From Rhodospirillales bacterium (lineage in GTDB: Bacteria; Pseudomonadota; Alphaproteobacteria; Rhodospirillales; Casp-alpha2), in assembly GCA_023145215.1 (NCBI GenBank), contig JAGLED010000021.1, positions 1-64,000 of the forward strand: a stretch of 64,000 nt of DNA, written 5' to 3'. Under the pieces are notes generated by a model, which saw nothing but the letters and a program-made list of their open reading frames with translations, was not told where the DNA came from and did not search any database. Numbering within the stretch: the stretch's first letter is position 1; every line of letters begins with the position of its first letter. The position numbers and the translations under genes were made by a program. Positions 1 through 8,101 of the stretch are shown one piece after another.

Positions 1-36
1 GAAGCCATGTGGGTCAAGGCCAAGGCGACGGATTAG
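1..36 (+). CDS. 3' end of an unidentified protein (partial)
   Basis: A frame is open from the window edge and closes with TAG at 34-36, giving a tail EAMWVKAKATD. Codon use is GC-rich like the neighbours, but twelve codons cannot identify a family or prove coding. The gene would be transcribed towards the cupin gene at 315, with 278 intervening bases that hold a palindrome and a REP-like hairpin. Confidence 0.3.
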   Translation, partial: EAMWVKAKATD

Positions 37-81
37 CCCCGCACGCGCATCCGGCCCCTTCTTCCGTTTTATGCCTTTTAT

Positions 82-97
82 TATCTACTAGTAGATA
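82..97. promoter_or_regulatory. 16-bp perfect palindrome, candidate operator
   Basis: TATCTACTAGTAGATA is a perfect palindrome. A closely related 15-base copy lies just upstream of the ribosome binding site of the small gene at 11401-11670, and a degenerate copy follows the dehydrogenase gene at 2373-2383. This is the size expected for a dimeric repressor site, but the regulator is unknown. A second inverted repeat, GGGAAA-4 nt-TTTCCC, sits at 119-134. Confidence 0.4.
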
Positions 98-221
98 TGA
101 GTCTTGGCGTTGTTTATAGGGAAACTTTTTTCCCGGCACAATCGGTCGTGATCTGGCATAGGTCCCGGATCGGCGTGCGCCGTCCGGGAAATAATAACGT
201 AGTCGATAAATACGCCCATTG

Positions 222-240
222 CCCTGAACTTGATTCAGGG
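222..240. repeat. REP-like hairpin (CCTGAAC...GATTCAGG type)
   Basis: CCCTGAACTTGATTCAGGG forms an imperfect hairpin with arms CCCTGAA/TTCAGGG. The same core occurs near 54755, 54816, 56594 and 58105, always between genes, so this belongs to a dispersed intergenic repeat family. Confidence 0.6.
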
Positions 241-314
241 CCCGTAAGTTTGCGATGACGGGCGGGCCTCGTTTCAGGCTATAGTCTCTCGTACCTTGAA
301 TAGCAGGACACCGC

Positions 315-707
315 ATGACCGACACCACCAAACACCCCGACATCCGCCCCTGGGACAACCAGTTCGAGGTCGAAAACGTCGACGTGATCGCCGAAACCGC
401 CGAGCTGCGGGTCATCGAACTCACGCTTAGGCCGGGCGAATGCGTGCCGTGGCACGCGCATCCGGAAAACGCGGATATCTTCTATCCGGTAAAGGGCGCC
501 ATCGATATCCATGAGAAGATGCCGGAGACCGTTACCCGGATCACGGTCGGCGAGGCGCACACGGTCCCTGCCCGGCGCGCGCATCTGGTGCATAATCCGA
601 CCGGCGAGACCATCCGGTTTCTGAACATCCAGGGCCCCGGCGCCTACGATTACCTGCCCATCGGCGATCAGTCGGCCCCCGAATTCACCCCCAAACCGCT
701 GGATTGA
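315..707 (+). CDS. Cupin-domain protein
   Basis: 130-residue single-domain cupin with no signal peptide, so probably cytoplasmic. The first cupin motif is visible near residues 38-60 (ECVPWHAHPENADIFYPVKG), with a His-X-His pair and a downstream acidic residue fit to bind a metal. The second half holds a shorter motif ending in an HNPTGE segment. The substrate is unknown; single-domain cupins of this size include dioxygenases, isomerases and binding proteins. The gene is followed 30 bases later by a thiopurine methyltransferase and then a 2-hydroxyacid dehydrogenase on the same strand, so the three may be co-transcribed. Confidence 0.75.
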   Translation: MTDTTKHPDIRPWDNQFEVENVDVIAETAELRVIELTLRPGECVPWHAHPENADIFYPVKGAIDIHEKMPETVTRITVGEAHTVPARRAHLVHNPTGETIRFLNIQGPGAYDYLPIGDQSAPEFTPKPLD

Positions 708-737
708 TTTTCCACACGCAGAGAGCAAGACAACGTC

Positions 738-1382
738 ATGGAACACGATTTCTGGCGCCAGCGTTGGGCCGCCAACCAGATCGGCTTTCACGAGAAGGAC
801 GGCAACAAGCTTTTGCTCAGGCACTTCGACGCCATCGAGCTGCCCGAGGGATCGCGCTATTTCGTGCCGCTTTGCGGCAAGACCGGCGACATCGCGAAGT
901 TGCTGATCAAGGGATACCGGGTCGTCGGCGTTGAACTGGTCGAGGAGGCGATCCGCCAGTTGTTCGACGAATTGGGCGTGGCGCCGGAAATGACCGACGT
1001 CGACCCCTTCAAGCGATACAGCGCCGAGGACATCGAGATCTTCGTCGGCGATGTCTTCGCGCTGACCGCCGACATTCTGGGCCCCGTCGACGCGGTGTAC
1101 GACCGGGCCGCTTTGGTCGCGTTCCCGGCCGAAATGCGCAAGCGCTATACGGCGCATCTCGCAGAAATCACCAACCGCGCCCGGCAGATGCTGATCACCT
1201 TCGAATACGACCAGTCGGATATGGATGGCCCGCCCTTCAACGTCCACGAAGACGAAGTCATTGATCATTACGCGTCCGGTTACGATATCGACCTGGTACG
1301 CCGTAAAGTCATTCCCCAGGGCCTCAAGGGCGAGGTCGCGGCCAACGAGACCGTCTGGCTGCTCACGCCAAAAGACACGTGA
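738..1382 (+). CDS. tpm: Thiopurine S-methyltransferase family
   Basis: 214 residues, the usual length for bacterial thiopurine S-methyltransferase, an SAM-dependent class I enzyme that in bacteria can methylate selenium and tellurium oxyanions. The family-typical N-terminus (FWRQRWAANQIGFHE), the SAM-site signature FVPLCGKTGDIAKLL near residues 42-56 and the YDRAALVAFP segment near 114-123 are all present. It overlaps no neighbour and ends 12 bases before the ATG of the dehydrogenase at 1395. The natural substrate cannot be read from sequence. Confidence 0.9.
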   Translation: MEHDFWRQRWAANQIGFHEKDGNKLLLRHFDAIELPEGSRYFVPLCGKTGDIAKLLIKGYRVVGVELVEEAIRQLFDELGVAPEMTDVDPFKRYSAEDIEIFVGDVFALTADILGPVDAVYDRAALVAFPAEMRKRYTAHLAEITNRARQMLITFEYDQSDMDGPPFNVHEDEVIDHYASGYDIDLVRRKVIPQGLKGEVAANETVWLLTPKDT

Positions 1383-1394
1383 ACGGAGTTGCGC

Positions 1395-2366
1395 ATGAAA
1401 CTGGTCTACCTGCTGCAATGGAAGGAAGACGCCTTCGGCGTCCTCAGGGAACAGCATCCGGACGTGGAATTCGTCCGGGCGACGACGCAGGACGAAGCCA
1501 TTCGCGAACTTGTCGACGCCGACGTCCTTGTGGTCGGTGGCCCGTTTTATAAGGGGAAACTGGCCGTGGCCGCCAATAACGCGGCGCCCAGGCTCAGGTG
1601 GATCCAGTCGATCTCCATCGGCATCGACGAGTTCGAAAAAGGTGGCGTGCCGGCGGGGGCCGTTTTCACCAACGCCGCCGGGCTCAAGGGCGGCACGGTC
1701 GGCGAGCACGCGATGACGCTGTTGCTCGCTTACATGCACATGGTGCCGCAGATGGCAAAGCTGAAGGCGGAACGCCGCTGGGGCCGCGAAGACCTGCGCC
1801 ACGACACCGCGACGCTCGAGGGCAAGACGGTGCTCGTGCTGGGTCACGGCTCCATCGGACAGGAAGTCGGCCGCAAGGCGCAGGCGTTCGATGCGCGGGT
1901 CATCGGTATCAACCGGTCCGGCAATCCGTCTCCCCACGCCGACGAGATCCATCCCATCGCAAAGCTCACGGATGTGCTCGGCGAGGCCGATGCGGTGATC
2001 AGCACCCTGCCCCTCTCCGCCGATACCCGGCATTTGATGGGCGAAAAGCAGTTCCGGGCGATGAAACCGGGCGCCATCTTCGTCAACGTCGGGCGCGGCG
2101 GCACCGTCGATCACGATGCGCTCAAGAACGCGCTCTTGTCGGATCATCTGGGTGGTGCATGCCTGGATGTGTTCGAAGACGAGCCGTTGGCCCCGGAAGA
2201 CACCTTCTGGGACATGCCGAACGTGCTGATTTCACCGCATATCGGCGGCAACGGCGGGCCGATCCAGACGACGTTCACCCGGCTCGTCGGTGAGAACCTG
2301 CAACGCCTCAAGGATGGCCAGGAACTGCTCAACGTGCAGACGGTCAGCGCTCAAGCGGCGGAGTAA
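1395..2366 (+). CDS. D-isomer-specific 2-hydroxyacid dehydrogenase
   Basis: 323-residue NAD(P)-dependent 2-hydroxyacid dehydrogenase. The Rossmann fingerprint GHGSIG is near residues 152-157, the catalytic arginine is in NVGRGGTVD, the glutamate in DVFEDEPL and the histidine in ISPHIGG. I chose ATG 1395 because a GGAG at 1385-1388 sits six bases upstream; an in-frame TTG at 1389 is less well placed. Relatives include glyoxylate/hydroxypyruvate reductases and phosphoglycerate dehydrogenase; with only two domains and no ACT regulatory domain it is unlikely to be SerA. The specific substrate is uncertain. Confidence 0.88.
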   Translation: MKLVYLLQWKEDAFGVLREQHPDVEFVRATTQDEAIRELVDADVLVVGGPFYKGKLAVAANNAAPRLRWIQSISIGIDEFEKGGVPAGAVFTNAAGLKGGTVGEHAMTLLLAYMHMVPQMAKLKAERRWGREDLRHDTATLEGKTVLVLGHGSIGQEVGRKAQAFDARVIGINRSGNPSPHADEIHPIAKLTDVLGEADAVISTLPLSADTRHLMGEKQFRAMKPGAIFVNVGRGGTVDHDALKNALLSDHLGGACLDVFEDEPLAPEDTFWDMPNVLISPHIGGNGGPIQTTFTRLVGENLQRLKDGQELLNVQTVSAQAAE

Positions 2367-2372
2367 GCTCTT

Positions 2373-2383
2373 CTAGTAGATAA
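2373..2383. repeat. Degenerate copy of the CTAGTAGATAA palindrome
   Basis: CTAGTAGATAA matches one side and the centre of the palindromic element found intact at 82-97 and 11681-11695. Here the other arm is changed (TT in place of the mirrored bases). It lies seven bases after the dehydrogenase stop codon, where no start codon follows nearby, so it may be a relic. Confidence 0.3.
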
Positions 2384-2396
2384 GTCGAGGGGAATC

Positions 2397-2493
2397 CCCT
2401 CACCCGGCGCGCAAGCGCACCACCCTCTCCCCAGGGAGAGGGATTTCGCGGCGTGCGTTCCTTCTCCCTTGGGAGAAGGACAGGATGAGGGGG
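2397..2493. repeat. Dispersed CCCTCACCC/CTCTCCC repeat, copy A1
   Basis: The element begins with CCCCTCACCC, ends with GGATGAGGGGG and has two internal hairpins, CCCTCTCCCC/AGGGAGAGGG and CCTTCTCCC/GGGAGAAGG. Four more copies occur in this window (near 6352, 7947, 47304 and 61140). It directly abuts the stop codon of the flavoprotein gene on the minus strand, so the hairpins would form in the 3' end of that transcript. Confidence 0.75.
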
Positions 2494-4047
2494 CTACTCC
2501 GCCGCCGATTTCTTGCCGATCTCGCCGTCCATGAGGAAGTCCGGCACACGGCAGCCGACGGTGCAGCAGCGGCCGGGCTGGCGGTCGGCAGGCTTGCCAT
2601 CCGCGCGTTCGGCCAGGTCGCGGTCCATCAACTGCTGGGCGATCTCTTTCTTCTCGCCGATCGGATAATTGCGCCAGATTTCGCGCTTCATCGCTTCGGG
2701 CGAGCCGCCGCCGTGCAGCGAGATCACCGAATACCAGCCGCCCTGGTTGGATGCAGTCAGATCCTCGATCAGGCGTGCAGTCTGCAGGCGCTGGCTGGCC
2801 GGGATATCGTCCCTGCCCTTGAGGACTTCGGACAGCGTGCCGGCAGTTTCCGGGTTATGGTCTTCGTCCGGGCCCGGTAAGGCGACGATCAGGCCGCCCG
2901 AAACCGTGTGCGCCAGGCGGTGCATGTCATAGATCTGCGTCGCCATCAGAAGCTTGCCGATGTTGGAAAACACCGGTTCCGGCATGATATTCCCGGAGCC
3001 GTCCTTCTGACCGTAAATCGATGCGGCGACACCGGTCGCGAAGAACCCTTCGACGATCTTGATCAGTTCGACCATGTCGTCGCGCAGGTGCGCGTGGCGG
3101 TCGCAATCGAGGCCGTTCGCTTCGATCATCAAGGCTCCCGCCCCGATCAGCAGGTCACCGAACCCGGCCCGGGCCGCGATGCACGATTGACGATGGTGGG
3201 TGGCGTAGTTCTTGGTGATGTCTTCGGAATGCGCCGTCTCACCGTTCAGAAATACCCGCTCGTGCGGGATGAAGACGTTGTCGAAGATGACGACGCCCGT
3301 GGTCTGGCCGTAGCGTTTGGAGAATACCGCCGCATCCTCGCCCGGACGCCCCGACGGCCGGCAGACGATGGTGACGCCTTCCGCATCGACCGGCACGACG
3401 CCGCAGACCGCGAATTTCCTGTCTTCCGGACCCATGGCGCGGCACGGCATGACCAGAAAGCCGTGCACGTAGGGCGCGGACGTCACGATGGCCTTGGTGC
3501 CCGAGATTACGATCCCGTCGGCGCGTTCCTCGACCACGTGGACGTAGGTGTCGATATTCGACTGCTGGTGCGGTTTTTTCGAGCGGTCGCCCTTCGCGTC
3601 CGTCATGGCGATGGCGTAGTTGAAGCCGTTTTCCTGGCTTTCGATCATGAAGTCGCGGAAGCGCTGGAAATACGCGGTTCCCTCTTCCGCGTCGCACTTT
3701 TTGGTCGCCTGATAGAGCCCGTTGAAGGCGTCGTGTACCAGGTAACGCTGCGAGCAGCCGCTTTCCCGGCACATGATGCGGACGGCTTCGAGCTTTTTCA
3801 GCAGATCGTCCGGCGTCCGGTCGATTTGCGTCATCCGGTCCACGGTCTTGCCGGTTTCCTGTTCGACGGCCTTCATCAAGGGCGCCAGTTCCGGATCGGA
3901 CGCCATGTCGTAGGTGACCCCGATGGCGTTGATGCCGGGCTGCAGACGCGCCTCGTCGGGGACGCTCTCGATCCGCTCACCGTCGATGAAGACACGGGGG
4001 CTGAACTGACGCAGGCTTTCACGATACTCGGCAAGTGAGGCAATCAT
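2494..4047 (-). CDS. 4-hydroxybutyryl-CoA dehydratase / HpaB-family flavoprotein
   Basis: 517 residues, close to the size of clostridial 4-hydroxybutyryl-CoA dehydratase AbfD and the flavin-dependent HpaB hydroxylases, which share an acyl-CoA-dehydrogenase-like fold. Recognisable blocks are SGCSQRYLVHDAFN (about 97-110), ISGTKAIVTSAPYVHGFLVMP (about 181-201) and HHRQSCIAARAGFGDLLIGAG (about 284-304). Of the four AbfD cluster ligands (Cys99, Cys103, His292, Cys299) only Cys98 and His285 have counterparts; the others appear as Tyr102 and Ala292. The tail carries an extra CCTVGC motif at 494-499. ATG 4047 follows GGGAGAG. It is the last gene of a three-gene operon after a CoA-transferase and a CitE-like lyase. 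Hydroxylase or dehydratase activity is undecided. Confidence 0.8.
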   Translation of the reverse strand: MIASLAEYRESLRQFSPRVFIDGERIESVPDEARLQPGINAIGVTYDMASDPELAPLMKAVEQETGKTVDRMTQIDRTPDDLLKKLEAVRIMCRESGCSQRYLVHDAFNGLYQATKKCDAEEGTAYFQRFRDFMIESQENGFNYAIAMTDAKGDRSKKPHQQSNIDTYVHVVEERADGIVISGTKAIVTSAPYVHGFLVMPCRAMGPEDRKFAVCGVVPVDAEGVTIVCRPSGRPGEDAAVFSKRYGQTTGVVIFDNVFIPHERVFLNGETAHSEDITKNYATHHRQSCIAARAGFGDLLIGAGALMIEANGLDCDRHAHLRDDMVELIKIVEGFFATGVAASIYGQKDGSGNIMPEPVFSNIGKLLMATQIYDMHRLAHTVSGGLIVALPGPDEDHNPETAGTLSEVLKGRDDIPASQRLQTARLIEDLTASNQGGWYSVISLHGGGSPEAMKREIWRNYPIGEKKEIAQQLMDRDLAERADGKPADRQPGRCCTVGCRVPDFLMDGEIGKKSAAE

Positions 4048-4075
4048 CGAAGTCTCTCCCGTAACGTATTGATAT

Positions 4076-4960
4076 TTATATTTTTCCGAGCTTCCTAAGG
4101 ACGTTGGCCAGATCGACGGTGCGTTGCGCCTTTTCGACGATCGGATAGTCGACGAAGTACCCGTCGACCTGGATCGAGGCGACGCCCTGTTTTTCGGCTT
4201 CGTCGAACGCGGCGACGATCTTTTCGGACCATGCGATTGAGTCGGCTGTCGGTGAGAAGGCCGTGTTCGCGGGGCCGATCTGGTCGGGGTGGATGCACAA
4301 CTTCCCCTGAAATCCCAGCGCACGGACGGTGTCGCAGGATTGCTTGAAAAGATCGTGTTCCTTGATGTGGATGTAGACGGTATCGATGGGGGGCTCCAAT
4401 CCGCCGAGCCGTGACGCCAGCACCATTTCCGATCTGATCGGCAGCAGTTCCGCCTCCTCCATCGTCCAGTCCATCCCCAGATCGCGGGTATAGTCCCCGG
4501 CGCCGAAGGCGAAACGCTTCACGCGTGAACCCGCTAAAACCATATCGCGCAGGTTGGCCGCGCCCTTGGCGGTTTCGATGATCGGCAGCAGATCGATGGT
4601 GCCGACTTCCATCCCCTGCTCGCGTTCCAGGTTGGCGATCAGCCATTCGACGGATTTCAGGTCGGCGACGCTTTCCAGTTTCGGCAGCATGATACCGTCC
4701 AGTTCCGGACAGACGACGGCGCAGATGTCGCCGTAGCAGAATGGTGTGTCATACGCGTTGACCCGGACGAAAGCCGCCGTTTCGCGCGGCTTCGCAAGGG
4801 TTTCGCGGACGATGTCGCGGGTTTTCACTTTCTCGGCGACGGCGACGGCGTCTTCGAGGTCGAGGATCACCACGTCGGTCGCCAGCGTGAACGCCTTTTC
4901 GACGCGCCGGGGGTGGTTGCCGGGGGTAAACAGATACGTGCGGTGGGCGTGTTCTCTCAT
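4076..4960 (-). CDS. HpcH/HpaI aldolase, CitE-like CoA-ester lyase
   Basis: 294 residues, the length of CitE-like proteins such as malyl-CoA, beta-methylmalyl-CoA and citramalyl-CoA lyases, TIM-barrel enzymes that cleave CoA esters with Mg2+. Visible motifs are LFTPGN at the start, VILDLEDAV with acidic metal-site residues, FVRVN, a DLLPIIETAKGA block, FGAGDYTRDLG and KLCIHPDQI near residue 230. No other citrate-lyase subunits are nearby, which argues for a stand-alone lyase. The gene lies 15 bases after the CoA-transferase and 28 bases before the flavoprotein, so all three probably share one transcript and one substrate path. Confidence 0.88.
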   Translation of the reverse strand: MREHAHRTYLFTPGNHPRRVEKAFTLATDVVILDLEDAVAVAEKVKTRDIVRETLAKPRETAAFVRVNAYDTPFCYGDICAVVCPELDGIMLPKLESVADLKSVEWLIANLEREQGMEVGTIDLLPIIETAKGAANLRDMVLAGSRVKRFAFGAGDYTRDLGMDWTMEEAELLPIRSEMVLASRLGGLEPPIDTVYIHIKEHDLFKQSCDTVRALGFQGKLCIHPDQIGPANTAFSPTADSIAWSEKIVAAFDEAEKQGVASIQVDGYFVDYPIVEKAQRTVDLANVLRKLGKI

Positions 4961-4975
4961 GCTTCTTCTCCCGCG

Positions 4976-6193
4976 TCAGATGACGCCGTCCTTTGTCAGT
5001 TGGTCGATCTCGGCGTCGCTGAGGCCCAGCCATTCGCCGTAGACCATCTCGTTGGCCTCGCCCAGCGTGGGGCCGAGGGCGGCGACTTCGCCGGGGGTCT
5101 CGGACAATCTGGGCAGAGCAGTCGGCACGACGACCGGGCCGACACCCGGCACATCGACCGTTTCCATGGTGCCGCGCGCCTTGAAATGCGGGTCGGCGAA
5201 GATGTCGGCGATGGAGTTGATGGCCCCACAGGGGACGTCCTTGGATGTGCAGACGTCGATCACCTGATCGCGGGGCATGGACGTCGTCCACGCCTCGACT
5301 TCCTTGAGGACGATCTTCCGGTTCTTCAGCCGTTTCGCCTGATCGCCGTATTTTTCCCACAGATCCGGGCGCTCCATGGCGACGGTCAGCCGTTCGAACA
5401 TCTTGTCGGTGGTGCATGCAATCGACAGGAACTTGCCGTCACCGGCCGGGAAATGGCCGTGCGGGCAGGCATTCACGGTGCCCGTCCCTTCCGGTTCGCG
5501 GACGAATCCGTCCTGCGCATAGCGCGGTGCGATCTCGTCCAGCACGCGAAAGATGCTTTCGTACAACGCACAGTCGATGACCTGGCCCTGCCCCGTCGCA
5601 TCGCGGTGCCGGAGCGCCATCATGATGCCGATACAGCCATACATCCCGGTCATGTAGTCGCCCAGCGACGTCGAGCCCGGCGTCACCGGGATTTCACCCG
5701 GATTACCGGAAAGATACGTGAGGCCCCCATAAGCATGCGCGATCCGTGCGAAGCCGGGGCGGTCCTTGTAGGGGCCGGTCTGGCCGTAACCTGACACGCG
5801 CAAAAGAATCAAACCGGGGTTGATTTCTTTCAGGACATCGTAGCCGAGACCCCACTTTTCCAGCGTGCCGGGACGGAAGTTCTCGGTGACCACGTCGGCG
5901 CTTTTGACCAACTCCTTGAAAAGCTCCCCGCCCCGGGCTTCGCGGAGGTTGAGCGTGATGGAGCGTTTGTTGCGGGCCTCCGTCAGCCAGGCGAGCGAGC
6001 AGTCATCGAGGGGCGTTTTGGTGCCGTAACGCCGCCACGGGTCGCCGCCCTTCGGCTGTTCGATCTTGATCACCTCGGCGCCGAATTCGCTCATGATCGT
6101 GGCGGCGAAAGGGGCTGCGATGAAGCTCGCGATGTCCAGCACGCGGACGCCGCTTAAGGGTTTCTGGGTAGATTTGTCGTGTTCGGTCGTCAT
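4976..6193 (-). CDS. Class III (CaiB/BaiF) CoA-transferase
   Basis: 405 residues, typical of family III CoA-transferases, which move CoA between carboxylic acids through an aspartyl-CoA thioester. The N-terminal GVRVLDIASFIAAPFAATIMSEFGAEVIKIE-type signature and the catalytic aspartate region TSLGDYMTGMYG near residue 170 are present. It is the first gene of the operon ahead of the lyase and flavoprotein, consistent with activation of an organic acid to its CoA ester. A second, divergent family member lies at 59079-60293. The acid substrate cannot be inferred. Confidence 0.9.
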   Translation of the reverse strand: MTTEHDKSTQKPLSGVRVLDIASFIAAPFAATIMSEFGAEVIKIEQPKGGDPWRRYGTKTPLDDCSLAWLTEARNKRSITLNLREARGGELFKELVKSADVVTENFRPGTLEKWGLGYDVLKEINPGLILLRVSGYGQTGPYKDRPGFARIAHAYGGLTYLSGNPGEIPVTPGSTSLGDYMTGMYGCIGIMMALRHRDATGQGQVIDCALYESIFRVLDEIAPRYAQDGFVREPEGTGTVNACPHGHFPAGDGKFLSIACTTDKMFERLTVAMERPDLWEKYGDQAKRLKNRKIVLKEVEAWTTSMPRDQVIDVCTSKDVPCGAINSIADIFADPHFKARGTMETVDVPGVGPVVVPTALPRLSETPGEVAALGPTLGEANEMVYGEWLGLSDAEIDQLTKDGVI

Positions 6194-6351
6194 GAAGGCG
6201 GATGTTCTCCCTAAGTGGATGCAGGCGTTGTGGCCGCTTGCTTATCGAAACTTGGAGCCGATTTTGAGCCGCGCGGCCCTGATGAGCAAGGGCGGACGCG
6301 GTTGGCATGTGCATATCCGGCGCTGATTGACGCGTGCAACGCGGACGTATG

Positions 6352-6407
6352 CCCCCTCAACTGTCCTCTCCCCCACATATCTGGGGGAGAGGTTGGGTGA
6401 GGGGGTG
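6352..6407. repeat. Dispersed CCCTCACCC/CTCTCCC repeat, copy A2 (short form)
   Basis: This shorter copy has a single internal hairpin, TCCTCTCCCCC/GGGGGAGAGG around ACATATCT, with outer arms CCCCCTCA and TGAGGGGG. It sits in the 285-base divergent gap between the CoA-transferase and the multicopper oxidase. The rest of that gap shows no gene. Confidence 0.65.
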
Positions 6408-6478
6408 AACATCTCGGACGCGAACGTCTTGACCTTCCCGTTACCGGAACGTCTATCTAAAGATCGATTGCCAATTTG

Positions 6479-7894
6479 ATGGACGACGCCATGCAACGAC
6501 GCGAATTTCTGGGCCTTACCGGTGCTGCCGTGCTGATGCCCCTTTTGCCGGTACCGCTCCGCGCCGATGCCGGGCCCGATCGCCTGATTATGGCTGGCGA
6601 AGCGGACGTGGCGCTGATGGGCGCCGACAAGCCGAAAACCGCCGCCTGGGTCTACGGTGGCCAAAGCCCCGGCCCGGTCCTCAGGATTCCGCGGAACAAA
6701 CAGGTACACGTTCGCGTCGAGAACAAGCTGCCCGAGGCGACGTCCGTGCACTGGCACGGAATCCGTATCGAGAACGCCATGGATGGCGTCAGCGGCTTCA
6801 CGCAGGCCCCTATCGCACCCGGGGAGAGCTTCGATTACCGTTTCACCGCGCCCGATGCCGGGACGTACTGGTATCACTCGCATCATCGGTCCTGGGAGCA
6901 GGTCGGCCGGGGGCTCTACGGAGCGCTGATCGTGGACGAGGACAAGCCCGTCTCCGTCGATCATGATCTGCTGTTCATCGCGGACGACTGGCGGCTGGGC
7001 GACGACGGCAAACTCGCCGGCGGTTTCGGCGAAATCCACGACGCTGCGCACGGCGGGCGTATGGGCAACTGGCTGACCGTCAACGGCGACACCAAGCCGA
7101 CGTACCGGGTTCGTCCCGGCGCGCGCGTGCGGCTCCGCTGCATCTCCGCCGCCAACGCGCGGATCATGGCGTTCGCCTTTCCGGAACTGTCCCCCATGGT
7201 CGCCGCCGTCGACGGCCAACCGCTGGAGACACCCAAGCCGTTGGGCGACGCCCTTTTGCTGGCCCCGGCGCAGCGCGCCGATCTGATCATCGATATCCCG
7301 GTTGCGCCCGGCAAAAAGATCGACGTCATGGAAGTCTCGCTGGAGCCCGCGATCGGGGCCGCCACAATCATCATCGAGGGCGAACCTGTGCGTGACACGC
7401 CGCTTGCGGCCCCGCTGGTGCTGCCGCCGAACCCGCTCTCCACCCACGCGCTCGACCTTGCCGGCGCGATGCACCAGGACCTGCTGATGGAAGGCGGCAT
7501 GATGGGCGGGATGCGGGGCGCGACCTATAAAGGCCAGATGTTCGACATGCGCACGCTTGTGTTGAAAAAGGGCCAGGCGTGGTCGCTGAACGGGGTGGCG
7601 GGCCGCGCCGATACCCCCCTCGCCCGCGTACCCAAGGGCCGGACGCTCACCGTCAACATCATCAACGACACCCGCTGGCCGCATGCCATGCATCTGCACG
7701 GCCATCACTTCAAGGTCATAGAACGGAACGGCCAATCGGTCGCCGGCGCCCCCTGGCGCGATACCGAACTGCTCGACCTTGGTGAAAAGGTCCGGATCGC
7801 TTTCGTCGCGGATAATCCGGGTAAATGGCTGTTCCACTGCCACATGCTGGAACACCACATGGCCGGCATGGGGACGTGGATCGAGGTTGTGTAG
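6479..7894 (+). CDS. Tat-exported multicopper oxidase
   Basis: 471-residue three-cupredoxin-domain multicopper oxidase, probably periplasmic. A twin-arginine signal (QRREFLGLTGAA) opens the protein. The four copper-binding clusters are seen in order: HWHG (91-94), YWYHSH (about 130-135), PHAMHLHGHHF and, near the C-terminus, FHCHMLEHHMAGM. A methionine-rich stretch (MEGGMMGGMRG) before the last domain recalls CueO-type cuprous oxidases, so copper detoxification is a fair guess, though laccase-like oxidation of other substrates is possible. The start could also be ATG 6491 (MQRREF); neither has a strong ribosome binding site. No copper regulator is adjacent. Confidence 0.9.
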   Translation: MDDAMQRREFLGLTGAAVLMPLLPVPLRADAGPDRLIMAGEADVALMGADKPKTAAWVYGGQSPGPVLRIPRNKQVHVRVENKLPEATSVHWHGIRIENAMDGVSGFTQAPIAPGESFDYRFTAPDAGTYWYHSHHRSWEQVGRGLYGALIVDEDKPVSVDHDLLFIADDWRLGDDGKLAGGFGEIHDAAHGGRMGNWLTVNGDTKPTYRVRPGARVRLRCISAANARIMAFAFPELSPMVAAVDGQPLETPKPLGDALLLAPAQRADLIIDIPVAPGKKIDVMEVSLEPAIGAATIIIEGEPVRDTPLAAPLVLPPNPLSTHALDLAGAMHQDLLMEGGMMGGMRGATYKGQMFDMRTLVLKKGQAWSLNGVAGRADTPLARVPKGRTLTVNIINDTRWPHAMHLHGHHFKVIERNGQSVAGAPWRDTELLDLGEKVRIAFVADNPGKWLFHCHMLEHHMAGMGTWIEVV

Positions 7895-7946
7895 CGCCGA
7901 ACCCCGCAACAAGCGCGGTCAGTTTCAACGCGCGGTAATGCGAAGG

Positions 7947-8062
7947 CCCCTCACCCGGCGCATGTCCCGGATCAAGTCCGTGACATGTGCCACCCTCTCC
8001 CCCGGGAGAGGGATGTCGGGCCGGGAGTTCCCTCTCCCTTAGGAGAGGGACACGGTGAGGGG
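7947..8062. repeat. Dispersed CCCTCACCC/CTCTCCC repeat, copy A3 with extra inner hairpin
   Basis: Outer arms CCCCTCACCC and GGTGAGGGG bracket hairpins CCCTCTCCCC/GGGAGAGGG and CCTCTCCCTT/AGGAGAGGG. Unlike the other copies it contains an additional inverted repeat, CATGTCCCGGATCAAG followed by TCCGTGACATG, between the first arm and the first hairpin, resembling a piece of the second repeat family. Confidence 0.7.
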
Positions 8063-8101
8063 AAGCTTGGCCCGGCGCTTTAGTCCGACTATCATCCGCG
8101 C

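Noticed and set aside
279-2147. Long open frame on the minus strand opposite the cupin, methyltransferase and dehydrogenase genes
   Set aside because: It is antisense to three genes with clear family motifs, and its Arg/His/Val-rich translation looks like GC-rich shadow sequence.
2397-2493. CRISPR-like array from the tandem CTCTCCC motifs
   Set aside because: There are only two different internal hairpins and no regular spacers; it is a dispersed structured repeat.
4048-4323. N-terminal extension of the flavoprotein frame
   Set aside because: It overlaps the upstream lyase gene, and ATG 4047 has a good ribosome binding site and a family-typical start.
6242-7912. 556-codon frame opposite the multicopper oxidase
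   Set aside because: The oxidase on the plus strand has all copper motifs and a Tat signal; the antisense frame has no recognisable motif.
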